DNA of 64,000 bases from CAMYLY01 sp036397755 (GCA_036397755.1 DASWII010000035.1:90299-154298), one strand, 5' to 3'; shown: positions 55,659 through 63,853, counted from the stretch's first letter. Notes: a model not told the origin generated them from the letters alone. Translations and numbers: made by a program.

Positions 55659-55838
55659 AACACCTCCGGGAGGGTAGGGCAGACGAGGGGCCAACACGAG
55701 CACTACCCCCTACCGGAATCGACGGTTCCCGCCGGGGGGCCACGGATCATGACGCCGACCCCAGGTCACCGAGCGGAACCACCGGCTTGATCCGGACGCT
55801 ACGAGTGGTGAGGACTGACGCGGCCCGGCGCCGCATGA

Positions 55839-55870
55839 GAGAAGAGCCCGCATGACTGCGGGCTCTTCTC
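55839..55870 (-). terminator. 14-bp hairpin following the tRNA-Cys 3' fragment
   Basis: GAGAAGAGCCCGCA-TGAC-TGCGGGCTCTTCTC is a perfect 14-bp stem with a 4-nt loop, 4 nt beyond the tRNA 3' end on the minus strand. This is the natural terminator position of the tRNA gene and shows the chromosomal flank is intact on this side. Confidence 0.75.
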
Positions 55871-55874
55871 CAAG

Positions 55875-55916
55875 AGGCGCCGGGCGGATTCGAACCGCCG
55901 AATGGAGGTTTTGCAG
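55875..55916 (-). tRNA. tRNA-Cys 3' fragment, probable island attachment site
   Basis: On the minus strand this reads CTGCAAA (anticodon loop with GCA), ACCTC, a T-arm GGCGG-TTCGAAT-CCGCC, acceptor CGGCGCC and discriminator U73. GCA plus U73 identify tRNA-Cys. The 5' half is absent: bases beyond 55916 cannot pair with the anticodon stem (GAGGT expected, CAGAA found) and no GGCGCCG acceptor follows. A truncation starting exactly in the anticodon loop is typical of the att duplicate left by tyrosine-recombinase integration. The intact gene should lie at the far island end, to the right. Confidence 0.85.
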
Positions 55917-56126
55917 TTCTGTCGGACCCTTCCATCATGGTCTCACCGAGTCGTAAGGCCTTGTGGTTCCAGCACCTTTTACGGAGCGTCCCTTGCGCCG
56001 GTTTGCGCCGTGTTGCATCCCTTGCCTGTCCGATCTTCCTAAGACCTTCCCACCCGAGGAGCGGCCCCCGGGCTAGCGGGGTGGCAGGCAGGGGACGATG
56101 AGCCCAGGTGCTCGCTAGCGCAAGCT

Positions 56127-56690
56127 GTGACAGAAGAGGAGAACGCGCGACAGATGGCCTCACGAAACCGACAGGATCCTCGAACCGCAGCCGGACCCTT
56201 CGGCCCCGGGAATCCGCACCCGCTCGCGACCCTCAAGACGGAACTGGTGTGGGAAGGAAAGTACGACGAGTTCGGTAACCGGCGGGAAGTCGATGGCGCC
56301 GGGCTCACCATGCCGCTCCAGCGCATCGAGACAGTAGACGAACCTCGCGCCCGCGCGGAGGCGCAGGGTGGGCTCTTCGACACTCAGACGGCGCACCTAG
56401 ACGACTTCCGGAACATGCTCATCTGGAGCGACAACAAGCCGGTGGCAGCGTCCCTGTTGAAGGACTTCCGAGGCGAGATAGACCTGATCTACATCGACCC
56501 GCCATTCGACGTCGGGGCAGATTTCACGATGACGGTCGGGATCGGGGACGAGAACAAGCTAGCCCTGAAGGACCAATCTCTCCTCGAAATGGTTACCTAC
56601 CGGGACACGTGGGAAAGGGAACCGACTCTTACCTGCATATGCTCTATGAGCGCCTTGCGCTGATGCGCGTGCTGCTCTCTGACTCGGGAC
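56127..56690 (+). pseudogene. site-specific DNA (adenine) methyltransferase, frameshifted and truncated
   Basis: The N-terminal part of a type III-style methyltransferase. LVWEGKYDEFGNRREVD and LIWSDNKPVAASLLKDFRGEIDLIYIDPPFDVGADF carry the catalytic DPPF motif (about residue 130). The frame then breaks near 56606, where one G appears missing (TGGGA where TGGGGA is expected). The family sequence goes on in the +2 frame (GKGTDSYLHMLYERLALMRVLLSDSG) until about 56690, where unrelated sequence begins. The SAM-binding FxGxG half is gone. It cannot be active. Confidence 0.75.
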
Positions 56691-56996
56691 GCGAAGCCGC
56701 ACTACGATGTTGTCTACGTCGGCGTGGGATGGGCTGGCACGGGGGGATTGCGAACCCGCCTTCGCCGCCACCGTCGCTCCAAGCGAGGACGGTGGACACA
56801 CTTCTCGGTTTTTGAGGTGTGGGACAATATCCGGGACGAGGGAATCCGCGAGCTCGAAGGACTGTTCCGACACATCTACAAACGGGACTCCAGCGCCAGC
56901 CCTCTGAATACGGCTCGAGGCTTTCGGGCCCTGGGGAGGCTCCGCGACAACAGACTATTGAACTGGCCCCGACTCAAGCAGACGAACTCGGAATAG
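56664..56996 (+). pseudogene. GIY-YIG-like nuclease C-terminal fragment
   Basis: After the methyltransferase break the frame reads HYDVVYVGVGWAGTGGLRTRLRRH, resembling the GIY-YIG opening (V-V-Y-V-G). WTHFSVFEVWDNIRDEGIRELEGLFRHIYKRD then resembles the helix with the catalytic Arg and Glu of such nucleases. The first third has no start codon or ribosome-binding site of its own, so I read it as a decayed gene fused by deletion to the methyltransferase. An ATG at 56724 is internal to the motif. Confidence 0.45.
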
Positions 56997-57247
56997 CCCA
57001 ACGCCGGTTCGTTCGGGTCGCGCGCGTCTCCTGAAAGGTCGGGTGGGGTGGGGCCCCAAAGCCCTGGGGTTGATGCCGTTGAACCCGGGCTACTGGCTAC
57101 GCGCCAGCCCGGGCGGATCTAGACGCGTCACTCGCTTACCCACCTGCGGCCGATCGGGAAGGCGGTAGCATCAGCCGCTTGACCACTCTTTCGGTAGTGT
57201 CCCTATCTTTGTGTAATTAGCTGCCCCTCGACAGGGGGGAGAAAAAC
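56997..57247. other. gene-free stretch, possible insertion-sequence remnant
   Basis: No coding gene is seen. It contains an interrupted GC-rich hairpin (57084-57113: CCCGGG arms, then CTGGC/GCCAG, loop TACGC). Then TAGTGTCCCTATCTTTGTGTAATTAG (about 57196-57221, split by function, not continuous coding) looks like the end of an IS256-type element. The latter is a recollection of end style, not a match I can prove. Confidence 0.3.
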
Positions 57248-57321
57248 GAGGAAGCTCCTCGGGTGCAGTGAACCCGAAACCGATCGCTGTAAGAAGCAGC
57301 GATCAGGAAAGGAGCTTCCTC
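57248..57321 (+). ncRNA. three-helix structured element before a small frame
   Basis: A closing stem of 12 perfect base pairs (GAGGAAGCTCCT 57248-57259 with AGGAGCTTCCTC 57310-57321) encloses two hairpins: CGGGT-gcagtga-ACCCG (57260-57276) and GATCGCTG-taagaag-CAGCGATC (57282-57304). Together they make a three-way junction. The closing stem ends right at an ATG (57322), and AAAGGAG lies within it. Such a fold could hide the ribosome-binding site, as riboswitch-like leaders do, or be the end structure of a mobile element. No known riboswitch class is recognised. Confidence 0.5.
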
Positions 57322-57531
57322 ATGCAGGACGTTGGCGAACTGGCGCTATCTATCGCTGGGGTACTCCACGGATGGCGGGGGACGTTCCAAGCTGACCAAG
57401 CCTTCGCGGAGCAGCAGGTCCCCCACGGTGCTGACGGCCGGCGACGACGCCGCGGGGACCTCGCGATGCCGCGGCGCGAGCCAGTCGAGCAGCTTCCGTC
57501 ATGTTCAGACGCGCCGCGTTCAGGGCACTAG
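57322..57531 (+). CDS. short hypothetical frame after the structured element
   Basis: A 69-aa frame starting MQDVGELALSIAGVLHGWRG right after the three-way junction, whose 3' arm contains AAAGGAG. The first 30 residues look protein-like; the rest turns arginine-rich (RRRRRGDLAMPRRE) and may be a decayed or shifted remainder. No family is recognised. It could be the truncated N-terminus of a transposase. Confidence 0.35.
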   Translation: MQDVGELALSIAGVLHGWRGTFQADQAFAEQQVPHGADGRRRRRGDLAMPRREPVEQLPSCSDAPRSGH

Positions 57532-57532
57532 T

Positions 57533-59557
57533 TCAGCCATGCCGGATGACCTTGTCGCACAACTCCCGGAACTCCCGGATGCCCTTCTGCCCGGCGAATG
57601 ACAGGCACACCTCTGCAGCTTTCGCGTTATCGACGCCTACCCACGCCTGAGCCTTTCGGTAGTACGCGTACTCGTAGGAAGCGTTCAACCTTATCGCTCG
57701 GTCACAGTACTCTCGGCACCGTTCACGATTCCCCAATGCAAGATGGGTTGCTGCCAGGTTGGTAAGAGTCTCCACACCCGGCGGCAGTAGGATTTCGCAT
57801 TTCTCGAACTCGGAGAGCGCCATCCGCAGCAGCGCGTCCTGGTTTGGAATGAACTCCACAGGCGCTGGGGGAAGGAGAAAGCCGTTCGCGATGTTGAGGT
57901 ATACATTGCCGCGCGCGTTCATGCGGGCCCACTCAAGCTGCCTATCGAGAAGCGGGTCGGGGGTCGTATTCGCGACGGTAGTGCGTTGCTCAACCTCTCT
58001 GAGCCATTGCTCGAGTGTGGCTACCTGCTCCTTTTTCCTATGAAGCCGCTCCTGCTCATCAGGGGCTCGATTTCCGTACAGTATTCTCTCCCAAAAAATG
58101 GGATAGTGTGCGATGACATTGGCGTGGGCGAGGTTGGGTAATGGAGCCCACGCCCCCAGGTCAGGGGCCTTCTTTTCGAGGTTGGCGAGTATTTCAGCAG
58201 ATGCTTTTAGCCTCTCAGGGTTGTACTGGCGCATTAAGGAAATGGCACGATTGTAGCTCGCTCTGTGCTTCAAGGGAGGGGGGCATCGAGAATCCTCCTC
58301 CATTCCTTCGAACACGCGCTGCGCGTCCGAGTGCTGTTCCAGAAGGTCCAGGACAATACCCTGGTGAAGTTGGGCGTCCCACATGGTCTGATCGACGAAC
58401 GAAGCTTCTTGAAACGCCTTCAGCGCTGCGGCCAGCGGCGCGCCCCCGTTCCGGCTACTGGCATACCGGTCTAGGTCGTCAAGCCCTCGATGGTATGCGT
58501 CGTTTGCGGCGCCTGGGGTTTCCGGCCGGCTAATGAGATAGTACAACTTCGCCACCGCCTTTTGTATCGCATCTAGGCCTGGGTCATACCAATCTTGGGC
58601 GCCGCTCACGCTTCGCACCTGCAGAATCGTACCGGGGGCGGTTCTGGCGGTCAAACGGACCTCAATCTGTCCGCCAGCATCGCGAAGGCTCGCGGCTACT
58701 GGAGTGTCGCCGGCACTCCTGATTCTCCAGTATAACTGGCGGAGCACTGATACTATCGGCCCTGGGTACCCGGGGAGAGACGACAGTGCGGCGTTAAGAT
58801 CTTGGAAATTGCTGCCCGTCGGGTTGGCACGGGCCTCGTTGATGAACTCCCGCTCTTGGAGAGCGAGCAGTCCAGCGCTCGCTCGGTGGGGAAGGGCGAG
58901 AGATGCAAACGACGTGGCCATAGGGATTTCGAGGTCCCCTTTGGTGTGGTCAGTGATTCGGGTGAGCACGATGCGAGGAGGTAGCTTCTTGCGCGCCCGC
59001 CGAGCTAGTCTCATTCTGCGGGCGAGCTTCTCCAGTAACCAGTAGAGGAAGACAACTATCAGCGCGGCCAGAGCCGTAACAAGTGCCGAGGTGACCCACT
59101 TGAGCAGCTGTTCGAATGACGCAGCCACACGCCCTTGGGTGAGGTCACGCCGCAACAGGAGCTCGAGCGCCTGGGATTGGTGCAGCGAGTCAGCGGCAGA
59201 TGACAATACGCGGATCGCTAGCTGTCTTGCCCCGACTTTGTCTCCGTGTTCTAGCAACGCCGCCGCGAGGGTAAGAAGGGAATCCTGCACACGGAGGACG
59301 TTGGCGCGTTCGGCGGCCTCGGTCGCCTCGAGAACGCGGTCTAATGAATCTCTGAACCTGGGGTCCTGAAGATGCGAGGCCGAATAAGCGCGCGCCTCGT
59401 TGACCATTCCCATTTCAAGTAGCAGGCGCACGTGAGCCAAAGGGGTCAGCGCCGTCGAATCCCCTGCCGATACAGAATCAGTCGGTGCGGGAACCTGCGA
59501 CCGAGGCGTCTCCTGAGGCAGACCCAGGAGCAAGAAGCCAAGGAAGAGCGGATACAT
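57533..59557 (-). CDS. membrane-anchored TPR-repeat protein of a three-gene island operon
   Basis: About 674 aa. An N-terminal signal (MYPLFLGFLLLGLPQ) is followed by a helical segment (about 40-140: HVRLLLEMGMVNEARAYSASHL, AAERANVLRVQDSLLTLAAALLEHGDKVGARQLA). One transmembrane helix (about 155-180: ALVTALAALIVVFLYWLLEKLARR) precedes a large domain whose C-terminal part is TPR-like (ALLRMALSEFEKCEILLPPGVETLTNLAATHLALGNRERCREYCDRAIRLN, YRKAQAWVGVDNAKAAEVCL). It would face the cytoplasm after the helix. The start ATG overlaps the methyltransferase stop (ATGA). Function unknown; assembly or sensing with that methyltransferase is inferred. Confidence 0.8.
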   Translation of the reverse strand: MYPLFLGFLLLGLPQETPRSQVPAPTDSVSAGDSTALTPLAHVRLLLEMGMVNEARAYSASHLQDPRFRDSLDRVLEATEAAERANVLRVQDSLLTLAAALLEHGDKVGARQLAIRVLSSAADSLHQSQALELLLRRDLTQGRVAASFEQLLKWVTSALVTALAALIVVFLYWLLEKLARRMRLARRARKKLPPRIVLTRITDHTKGDLEIPMATSFASLALPHRASAGLLALQEREFINEARANPTGSNFQDLNAALSSLPGYPGPIVSVLRQLYWRIRSAGDTPVAASLRDAGGQIEVRLTARTAPGTILQVRSVSGAQDWYDPGLDAIQKAVAKLYYLISRPETPGAANDAYHRGLDDLDRYASSRNGGAPLAAALKAFQEASFVDQTMWDAQLHQGIVLDLLEQHSDAQRVFEGMEEDSRCPPPLKHRASYNRAISLMRQYNPERLKASAEILANLEKKAPDLGAWAPLPNLAHANVIAHYPIFWERILYGNRAPDEQERLHRKKEQVATLEQWLREVEQRTTVANTTPDPLLDRQLEWARMNARGNVYLNIANGFLLPPAPVEFIPNQDALLRMALSEFEKCEILLPPGVETLTNLAATHLALGNRERCREYCDRAIRLNASYEYAYYRKAQAWVGVDNAKAAEVCLSFAGQKGIREFRELCDKVIRHG

Positions 59558-61533
59558 CAGAGGCCCCAGCTGGAGAAGTCGTCTAGCACGCTGTCCAAAG
59601 CCTGCAATCGGGCGTTCCGACGTTGTGCGTCCTGACAATTCGCGAGGTACCGGGCGTGCATGGCCAGCCGGCGTCGTAAAAGCTTGCTCCAACTCTCGCC
59701 GGAGCGAAGGGCCATCGGTACCGGAAGTCGGCGAAGCTCGGTGATCGTCAACCGCTGGAAGTCCACCTTCGCGAAGGCGGCGCTCGTGTCGCGGATGTGA
59801 GTGGCAAGGAGGCGGGAGCACAGAAACGCGCAGAGAACGTCCGCATTGATGGAATGCGGTGTGATAACGACAACACCAGACGTGGCGACAATGGGCTCGC
59901 GGACCACAGCTGCCGAAACCGACCCGTCGCGCCGAACCAGTTCGCGTAAGAAGAGCCTCGCTGACGAGGCGCTATCGTACGGGCTCGGTCCTGGATAGGC
60001 CAGCCAAGGTCCCCAGTTCACCCAGAGTTGAGGGGTGCGGAGCAGGAACGGCGTGACGTCCCGCCCGCGGGCGGCAGGGCAGAACCCAGATTTGAATGTG
60101 CGACTGCTGAAGGGTCGAGTTCTCAGAGTCTCGGGTCCCTGTGGCTGCGAGCCACGTCCCCTCGCGTAAAGTTGTGTGCACGTGTGAATCGTGGCGAGCT
60201 CACCCAAGGGGACAACCGGGCACGACCATCCTGGAATCCCACGACGTGGTGCGTGCCAGCACGACTCTGGACGCGTAAGGGCAAAGGGCCGGACGCGGGC
60301 AACTCTGCGGCGGTGGTTCTCGCCCCCATAAACGATCCTCACAAAACGCACCGGACCCCCGAGGCTTCCTGTAACGGAGACTCCTCGCAGGGTTGCCGGT
60401 GCAAATGACTCGGTCGGCAGCCACTCGATTGATTCGAGCCGTGTGTGTTCCGCCAGGTACATTCGCACTTGGGCCCCCTTCTCACCGGCGAGAAGAGGTG
60501 CCGGGAGGATGAGGCCATACCGCCCGAAGGTTTGGAGGCGGTCGAGGCCGAGAACCGAGAAGACGGTGGCAGAATCTCGCGCAACGGCCCCGGAGAACCC
60601 CCTGCGCGTCATCCGCCTCACGACCCATTCGGGGACGCTGGCTCCCCAAGGTGGGTTGTTCAGCAACACGGTGCAGCGTGCTGTCCCGCGCGTAAGCCAA
60701 GAGTAGGCGTCACCGTGGTGCAGTGTCCCCAGCCGGTAGCCCGGAAGCCGGAAGCGCCACGCAAGCAAACGAAGCAGGCTACGCGTGGCTACAAGGCAGC
60801 GTGCGTTCCTATCTACACCTGTGAGCGTGGTTGTGAGCCAACGGCCCGCGTTCTCCCGCACAAGAGCGGAGGATGCTGCGAGGGAGTCAACGTCGCCATA
60901 CTTGAACTCGAGAATATGCAGTGCTCCATCAAGCAGCATCTGCCCTGACTCAACCGAGGGGTCTAAGAGGCAGGCCGATTCTTCTGAGGCGTTCAGGCGG
61001 CCAAGCCCCTGACACACTGGTCCGAGCACGTCCTCCGACAACCGACGGAGGACTGTCGGTTCGGTCGGATACGTGGGCATGGTCCGTCTTGTGCGGCGAT
61101 CGTTGTTGACCTCTCCTGAGTGGCTGACGCTCAGGTGGGCAAGTCCACCAAGGACGCTAGCGAGCGACTGAAACCACGTTCTAGTGGCGGGCGTAAACAA
61201 GTTGGCCAACGCCCCTTGGCAGGCTAAGCGTACCGATGAAGGCCGCCGGGCAAGCTTGGAGTTATCAGGGGAAAGGTGCCAGCCGAACGCCGACTGGAGT
61301 GGATATCGATCGAAAAGAGAAGTGACAGCGTCCCGAATCACTCTATCGCACAATTGCTGGAATAACCCGAGTTGTACCGCTGGCGTTATTGTACCCCGCC
61401 GCGAAGCGCTCACGGCTAGTAGCTTGTACTCGGTGCGGTAGGCGTAGAAGGCTCCGTAAATGGCCTTGGAGGGCCAACGCGGAAACGGCGCTGTCCGCGG
61501 CCTAGCGTCGCTCAGTGCGCGGGCCGGCGTCAA
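59557..61533 (-). CDS. N6-adenine DNA methyltransferase-like protein (PglX/type IIG style) of the island operon
   Basis: 658 aa. A unique N-terminal domain (1-165) precedes a class-I methyltransferase fold: motif I LLDPSVESGQMLL (189-201; the usual GxG is changed to ESG), GVDRNARCLVATRSLL (motif II) and the catalytic NNPPWG (293-298). A target-recognition-like C-terminal half follows (RGRDVTPFLL, LWVNWGPWLAYPG, PHSINADVLCAFLCSRLL, FQRLTITELRRLPVP), as in type IIG and BREX PglX enzymes. No nuclease domain is seen. The TTG start overlaps the small upstream gene (TTGA). Base composition is less GC-rich than the core. Probably self-modification or target marking. Confidence 0.8.
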   Translation of the reverse strand: MTPARALSDARPRTAPFPRWPSKAIYGAFYAYRTEYKLLAVSASRRGTITPAVQLGLFQQLCDRVIRDAVTSLFDRYPLQSAFGWHLSPDNSKLARRPSSVRLACQGALANLFTPATRTWFQSLASVLGGLAHLSVSHSGEVNNDRRTRRTMPTYPTEPTVLRRLSEDVLGPVCQGLGRLNASEESACLLDPSVESGQMLLDGALHILEFKYGDVDSLAASSALVRENAGRWLTTTLTGVDRNARCLVATRSLLRLLAWRFRLPGYRLGTLHHGDAYSWLTRGTARCTVLLNNPPWGASVPEWVVRRMTRRGFSGAVARDSATVFSVLGLDRLQTFGRYGLILPAPLLAGEKGAQVRMYLAEHTRLESIEWLPTESFAPATLRGVSVTGSLGGPVRFVRIVYGGENHRRRVARVRPFALTRPESCWHAPRRGIPGWSCPVVPLGELATIHTCTQLYARGRGSQPQGPETLRTRPFSSRTFKSGFCPAARGRDVTPFLLRTPQLWVNWGPWLAYPGPSPYDSASSARLFLRELVRRDGSVSAAVVREPIVATSGVVVITPHSINADVLCAFLCSRLLATHIRDTSAAFAKVDFQRLTITELRRLPVPMALRSGESWSKLLRRRLAMHARYLANCQDAQRRNARLQALDSVLDDFSSWGL

Positions 61534-61754
61534 CTTTCCCCGCCTTCCGAAAGAGGATGGCGACGCCTCCTGCCCTCCACGACCATGATGCGCGTTACTG
61601 TGCCGGTAGGAATACGATCTCGGATGTAGTTCTTGGCATCCGAGAGATTGTCGAATGCCGGCTTCTCGTCAGTCCACGCTCCGACCTTAGCGTCCTGGAC
61701 CTGGACCTTGTAGTAGGCGCCGCGCCTCCATACCCTACCCGGACGCCAACTCAC
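61530..61754 (-). CDS. 74-aa leader protein of the island operon
   Basis: A small basic protein starting at GTG, MSWRPGRVWRRGAYYKVQVQD. The middle (WTDEKPAFDNLSDAKNYIRDRIPTGTVTRIMVVEG) looks like one alpha/beta unit with a conserved-type IRDR helix end. There is no family I recognise. Its stop overlaps the methyltransferase start by 4 bp, so the three genes form one translation unit. It could be a DNA-binding accessory or a regulator. Confidence 0.6.
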   Translation of the reverse strand: MSWRPGRVWRRGAYYKVQVQDAKVGAWTDEKPAFDNLSDAKNYIRDRIPTGTVTRIMVVEGRRRRHPLSEGGES

Positions 61755-62160
61755 GCGTTGTTCCCGCGAGCATTGCGCCGTCCTGGGGCGAGGTGGCGGA
61801 GTGTCCCAGACGCCCAGCTCAGTCCTTGGGCCGACGACGCCACAGGAGGGGCCGCTCGATCGTTTTCGGCAGATTGCGATCGCGTACTCAGCCAGCGGGC
61901 GTGTTTATCCACTCCTGTCGTCCTTCTTAAGCGAGCCCGGCAGGGGTGGCATTGTACCTGGCCTCAGACGGCAAGACGGCGGTTCTGTAGCAGTGAGGCT
62001 GGCATAGCGTAGCACGGCCCCTCCACGACCGACGGGTGGCGTGTGAGGCCGACAGGAACGGGGTTCTCCGCGGGGTCGAGAGGTCGGCAGGCGCAAGGCT
62101 CAGCCGAACGCCTCTGGCGGGAGCTGGCGCCGCTTCCGCTGGGACATCTGACGGAGGGAG
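61755..62160. other. upstream region of the island operon
   Basis: About 400 bp without a supported gene. It should carry the promoter of the three-gene operon on the minus strand. I see no clear -35/-10 pair or operator dyad. Short frames here lack ribosome-binding sites. Confidence 0.35.
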
Positions 62161-62475
62161 TCAATCGGTGTAGGCCCCCTCCCGCATGGCCCGCTCGGTC
62201 TCCTCGTCCGGCACCAACACGAGGTCGTTCAGCACGAACTCCCGCGCCGTCCGGTCGAGCCAGCCCTCCCACGCCTCCCGGCTGCCCTTCCACTCCGCGG
62301 GGTCATACGGGTGCCGCTCCGCCATCCGCCGGACGATCAGCGTGTGCTCTTCACGGGCCTCCTGGGCGATGTCATCGAGGTAGCCCGTCAACTCACACTG
62401 GCGCTGGAGGTCGCGGTACAGGTCCGGCCGGTTCTCGGCCAGGCTCTGCTCGTGGAGCTGGCGGTACGTCGGCAT
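62161..62475 (-). CDS. small hypothetical protein, TnpV-like
   Basis: 104 aa, acidic and helical. The ATG is preceded by AGGGAGG, a strong site. The start MPTYRQLHEQSLAENRPDLYRDLQRQCELTGYLDDIAQEARE resembles the LxxHRPxLYxxLxxxGxLxxHLxxIxxxA pattern of TnpV, a small protein found in transposon regions. That similarity is from memory of the pattern and is weak. It fits the mobile-island setting. Confidence 0.6.
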   Translation of the reverse strand: MPTYRQLHEQSLAENRPDLYRDLQRQCELTGYLDDIAQEAREEHTLIVRRMAERHPYDPAEWKGSREAWEGWLDRTAREFVLNDLVLVPDEETERAMREGAYTD

Positions 62476-62526
62476 GAGGGGCCTCCCTTGCCGGAACCTA
62501 CGCCATGGGTGGGAGCGGCGCGAGGC

Positions 62527-62828
62527 TCAGATCACCCGAAGAACTCGGGCGGCAGCTCGGTACTCGCCGACCGGCCACTCGGTACGGCCCTGCATGGCCC
62601 GAGCCTTCTCGGCGCGCCGTGCCTGGACCCCCGCACGCCGAGCCGCGGAACTGGGCGACCTCCTCGCCAGGCACATCGAAGGGCGTCCGTGCGCCATTTG
62701 GCGCACTGGCAACCGCACTTTCCGGGGCAGCGCCGGATGGCAGTGTGGCATTTGCCGCCACCAGCAACCCCACCGACAATGAAGGCGATGACGATCGCGG
62801 CAACTGGCTTCACACGAGGACTCCTCAA
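62527..62828 (-). pseudogene. possible frameshifted small exported protein
   Basis: On the minus strand a signal-like start (MRSPRVKPVAAIVIAFIVGG) passes by frame changes into LLVAANATLPSGAAPESAVAS..., FDVPGEEVAQF and then into RRAGVQARRAEKARAMQGRTEWPVGEYRAAARVLRVI-stop. Each piece has coding-like third positions in turn, which suggests a gene with two frameshifts. It could also be chance in GC-rich DNA. Confidence 0.3.
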
Positions 62829-62960
62829 GAGACCTGCCGCAGCCTTCTATGTGGGCGCTACTGTCAAGCGCCTTCGTTCTGAGGACACGTAGCCTTGCCG
62901 AGCGGCTTCGCGTCCCTCGGTTTACCTCATGTTCGCTGTACCACGCCGCGCTGCTGGTTG

Positions 62961-63101
62961 CTTCGCTCAACGTGCGACGACATCGCGCACCTCATGGGCG
63001 TGCCCAGGGCGACACTAGCCAGCTACCTCTCACGCGCGCGCAAGCACCTCAGACGGAAGCTCAAACCCCTCCTCGACTCGCCGCCGATGGATCGCCAATA
63101 G
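62961..63101 (+). pseudogene. sigma-70 region 4 fragment (ECF-type remnant)
   Basis: The frame reads TCDDIAHLMGVPRATLASYLSRARKHLRRKLKPLL, the helix-turn-helix of sigma region 4 that contacts the -35 box. No region 2 precedes it and no start codon fits; the upstream frame only weakly resembles the loop before the HTH. It is a 3' remnant of an ECF sigma factor gene. Confidence 0.6.
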
Positions 63102-63296
63102 GCGCCCCGGCGCGCCCCCGCACGGCCCGCATCACCTCATTTCCCGAACGCACCCCGAACCGTCAACTCACTTCCGCAGAACAACTTACACCGCGAAGTG
63201 CAAAAACATCGGCTCCCCATCGTACAGGATATGTAGGGACCCGCTGGCCGGCAGGCACCCGCCGCCGCCACCGCGGTCACTCAACGGGAGGAACCG

Positions 63297-63461
63297 ATGA
63301 GCATGCACGTCGACCGGACCCTGGAGCTTCCGGACACCCAGTACTTCGCCGAGCCGTGCCCCAAGTCCGGCATCGCGCTCCACCACACGGTGTCCGACGA
63401 CGCCCACGACACCGTCGGCTGGTGGAGCGGCGACAAGACCCCCAGCGGCCACTACTCGTGA
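63297..63461 (+). pseudogene. N-acetylmuramoyl-L-alanine amidase-like fragment ending in in-frame TGA
   Basis: 54 codons, start ATG after GGGAGGAACCG. CPKSGIALHHTVSDDAHDTVGWW matches the zinc-His start of amidase_2/PGRP lysins (K-x-G-I-x-L-H-H-T). The frame stops at TGA 63459-63461 after SGHYS, but the next codons (NVASHWYGQDC) still look like the family, where Trp would be expected at the stop (HYSWNVAS). It appears to be a lysin gene hit by a nonsense change and then replaced by repeats. Confidence 0.55.
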
Positions 63462-63510
63462 AACGTCGCAAGTCATTGGTACGGCCAGGATTGCGAGCGC
63501 GCACGGGTGA

Positions 63511-63762
63511 TTTGCAACGACCGTTTGTCAGCTTCCATCGACCGGTTGCACGCTTGCATCTGCCGGTTGCAACCCCCCAAACGCCGTTTGCGGGTTCACA
63601 TTTGGCGGTCGCCCCAGGTGCAACCGCCCGCTGCACGCTTCCATCCGCCGTCTGCACGTTCACATCCGCCGTTTGCACGTTCACATCCGCCGGTTGCACG
63701 TGTTGCATCCGGCGTCTGCGACCTCACAAACGGTGATTGCACGCTTACATCGGCCCGTTGCG
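63511..63762. repeat. 21-bp degenerate tandem repeat array
   Basis: About twelve head-to-tail units of 21-22 bp, near consensus G-K-TTGCACG-YT-YACATCCGCC. The best pair is 63650-63670 and 63671-63691 (one difference). Unit length is a multiple of three, so all frames stay open as seven-residue repeats (SHPPFAR on plus, NVQTADV on minus), yet no start or ribosome-binding site claims it. There are no spacers, so it is not CRISPR. It is a minisatellite-like array in the island. Confidence 0.8.
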
Positions 63763-63853
63763 CGCCGGCATGCTCGGCGCGAGCGGGCACATCGGACGTT
63801 TGGCCACCGCCAAGCGGTCTTCGTTCACCTCACCACCCCGAAAGGAGCATCAC

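Noticed and set aside
57248..57321. Integron attC site or bridge RNA of an IS110 element
   Set aside because: The perfect three-helix fold lacks attC core sites, and no integrase or IS110 recombinase adjoins it.
63511..63762. Possible CRISPR array
   Set aside because: Units are contiguous 21-mers with no spacers and no cas genes nearby.
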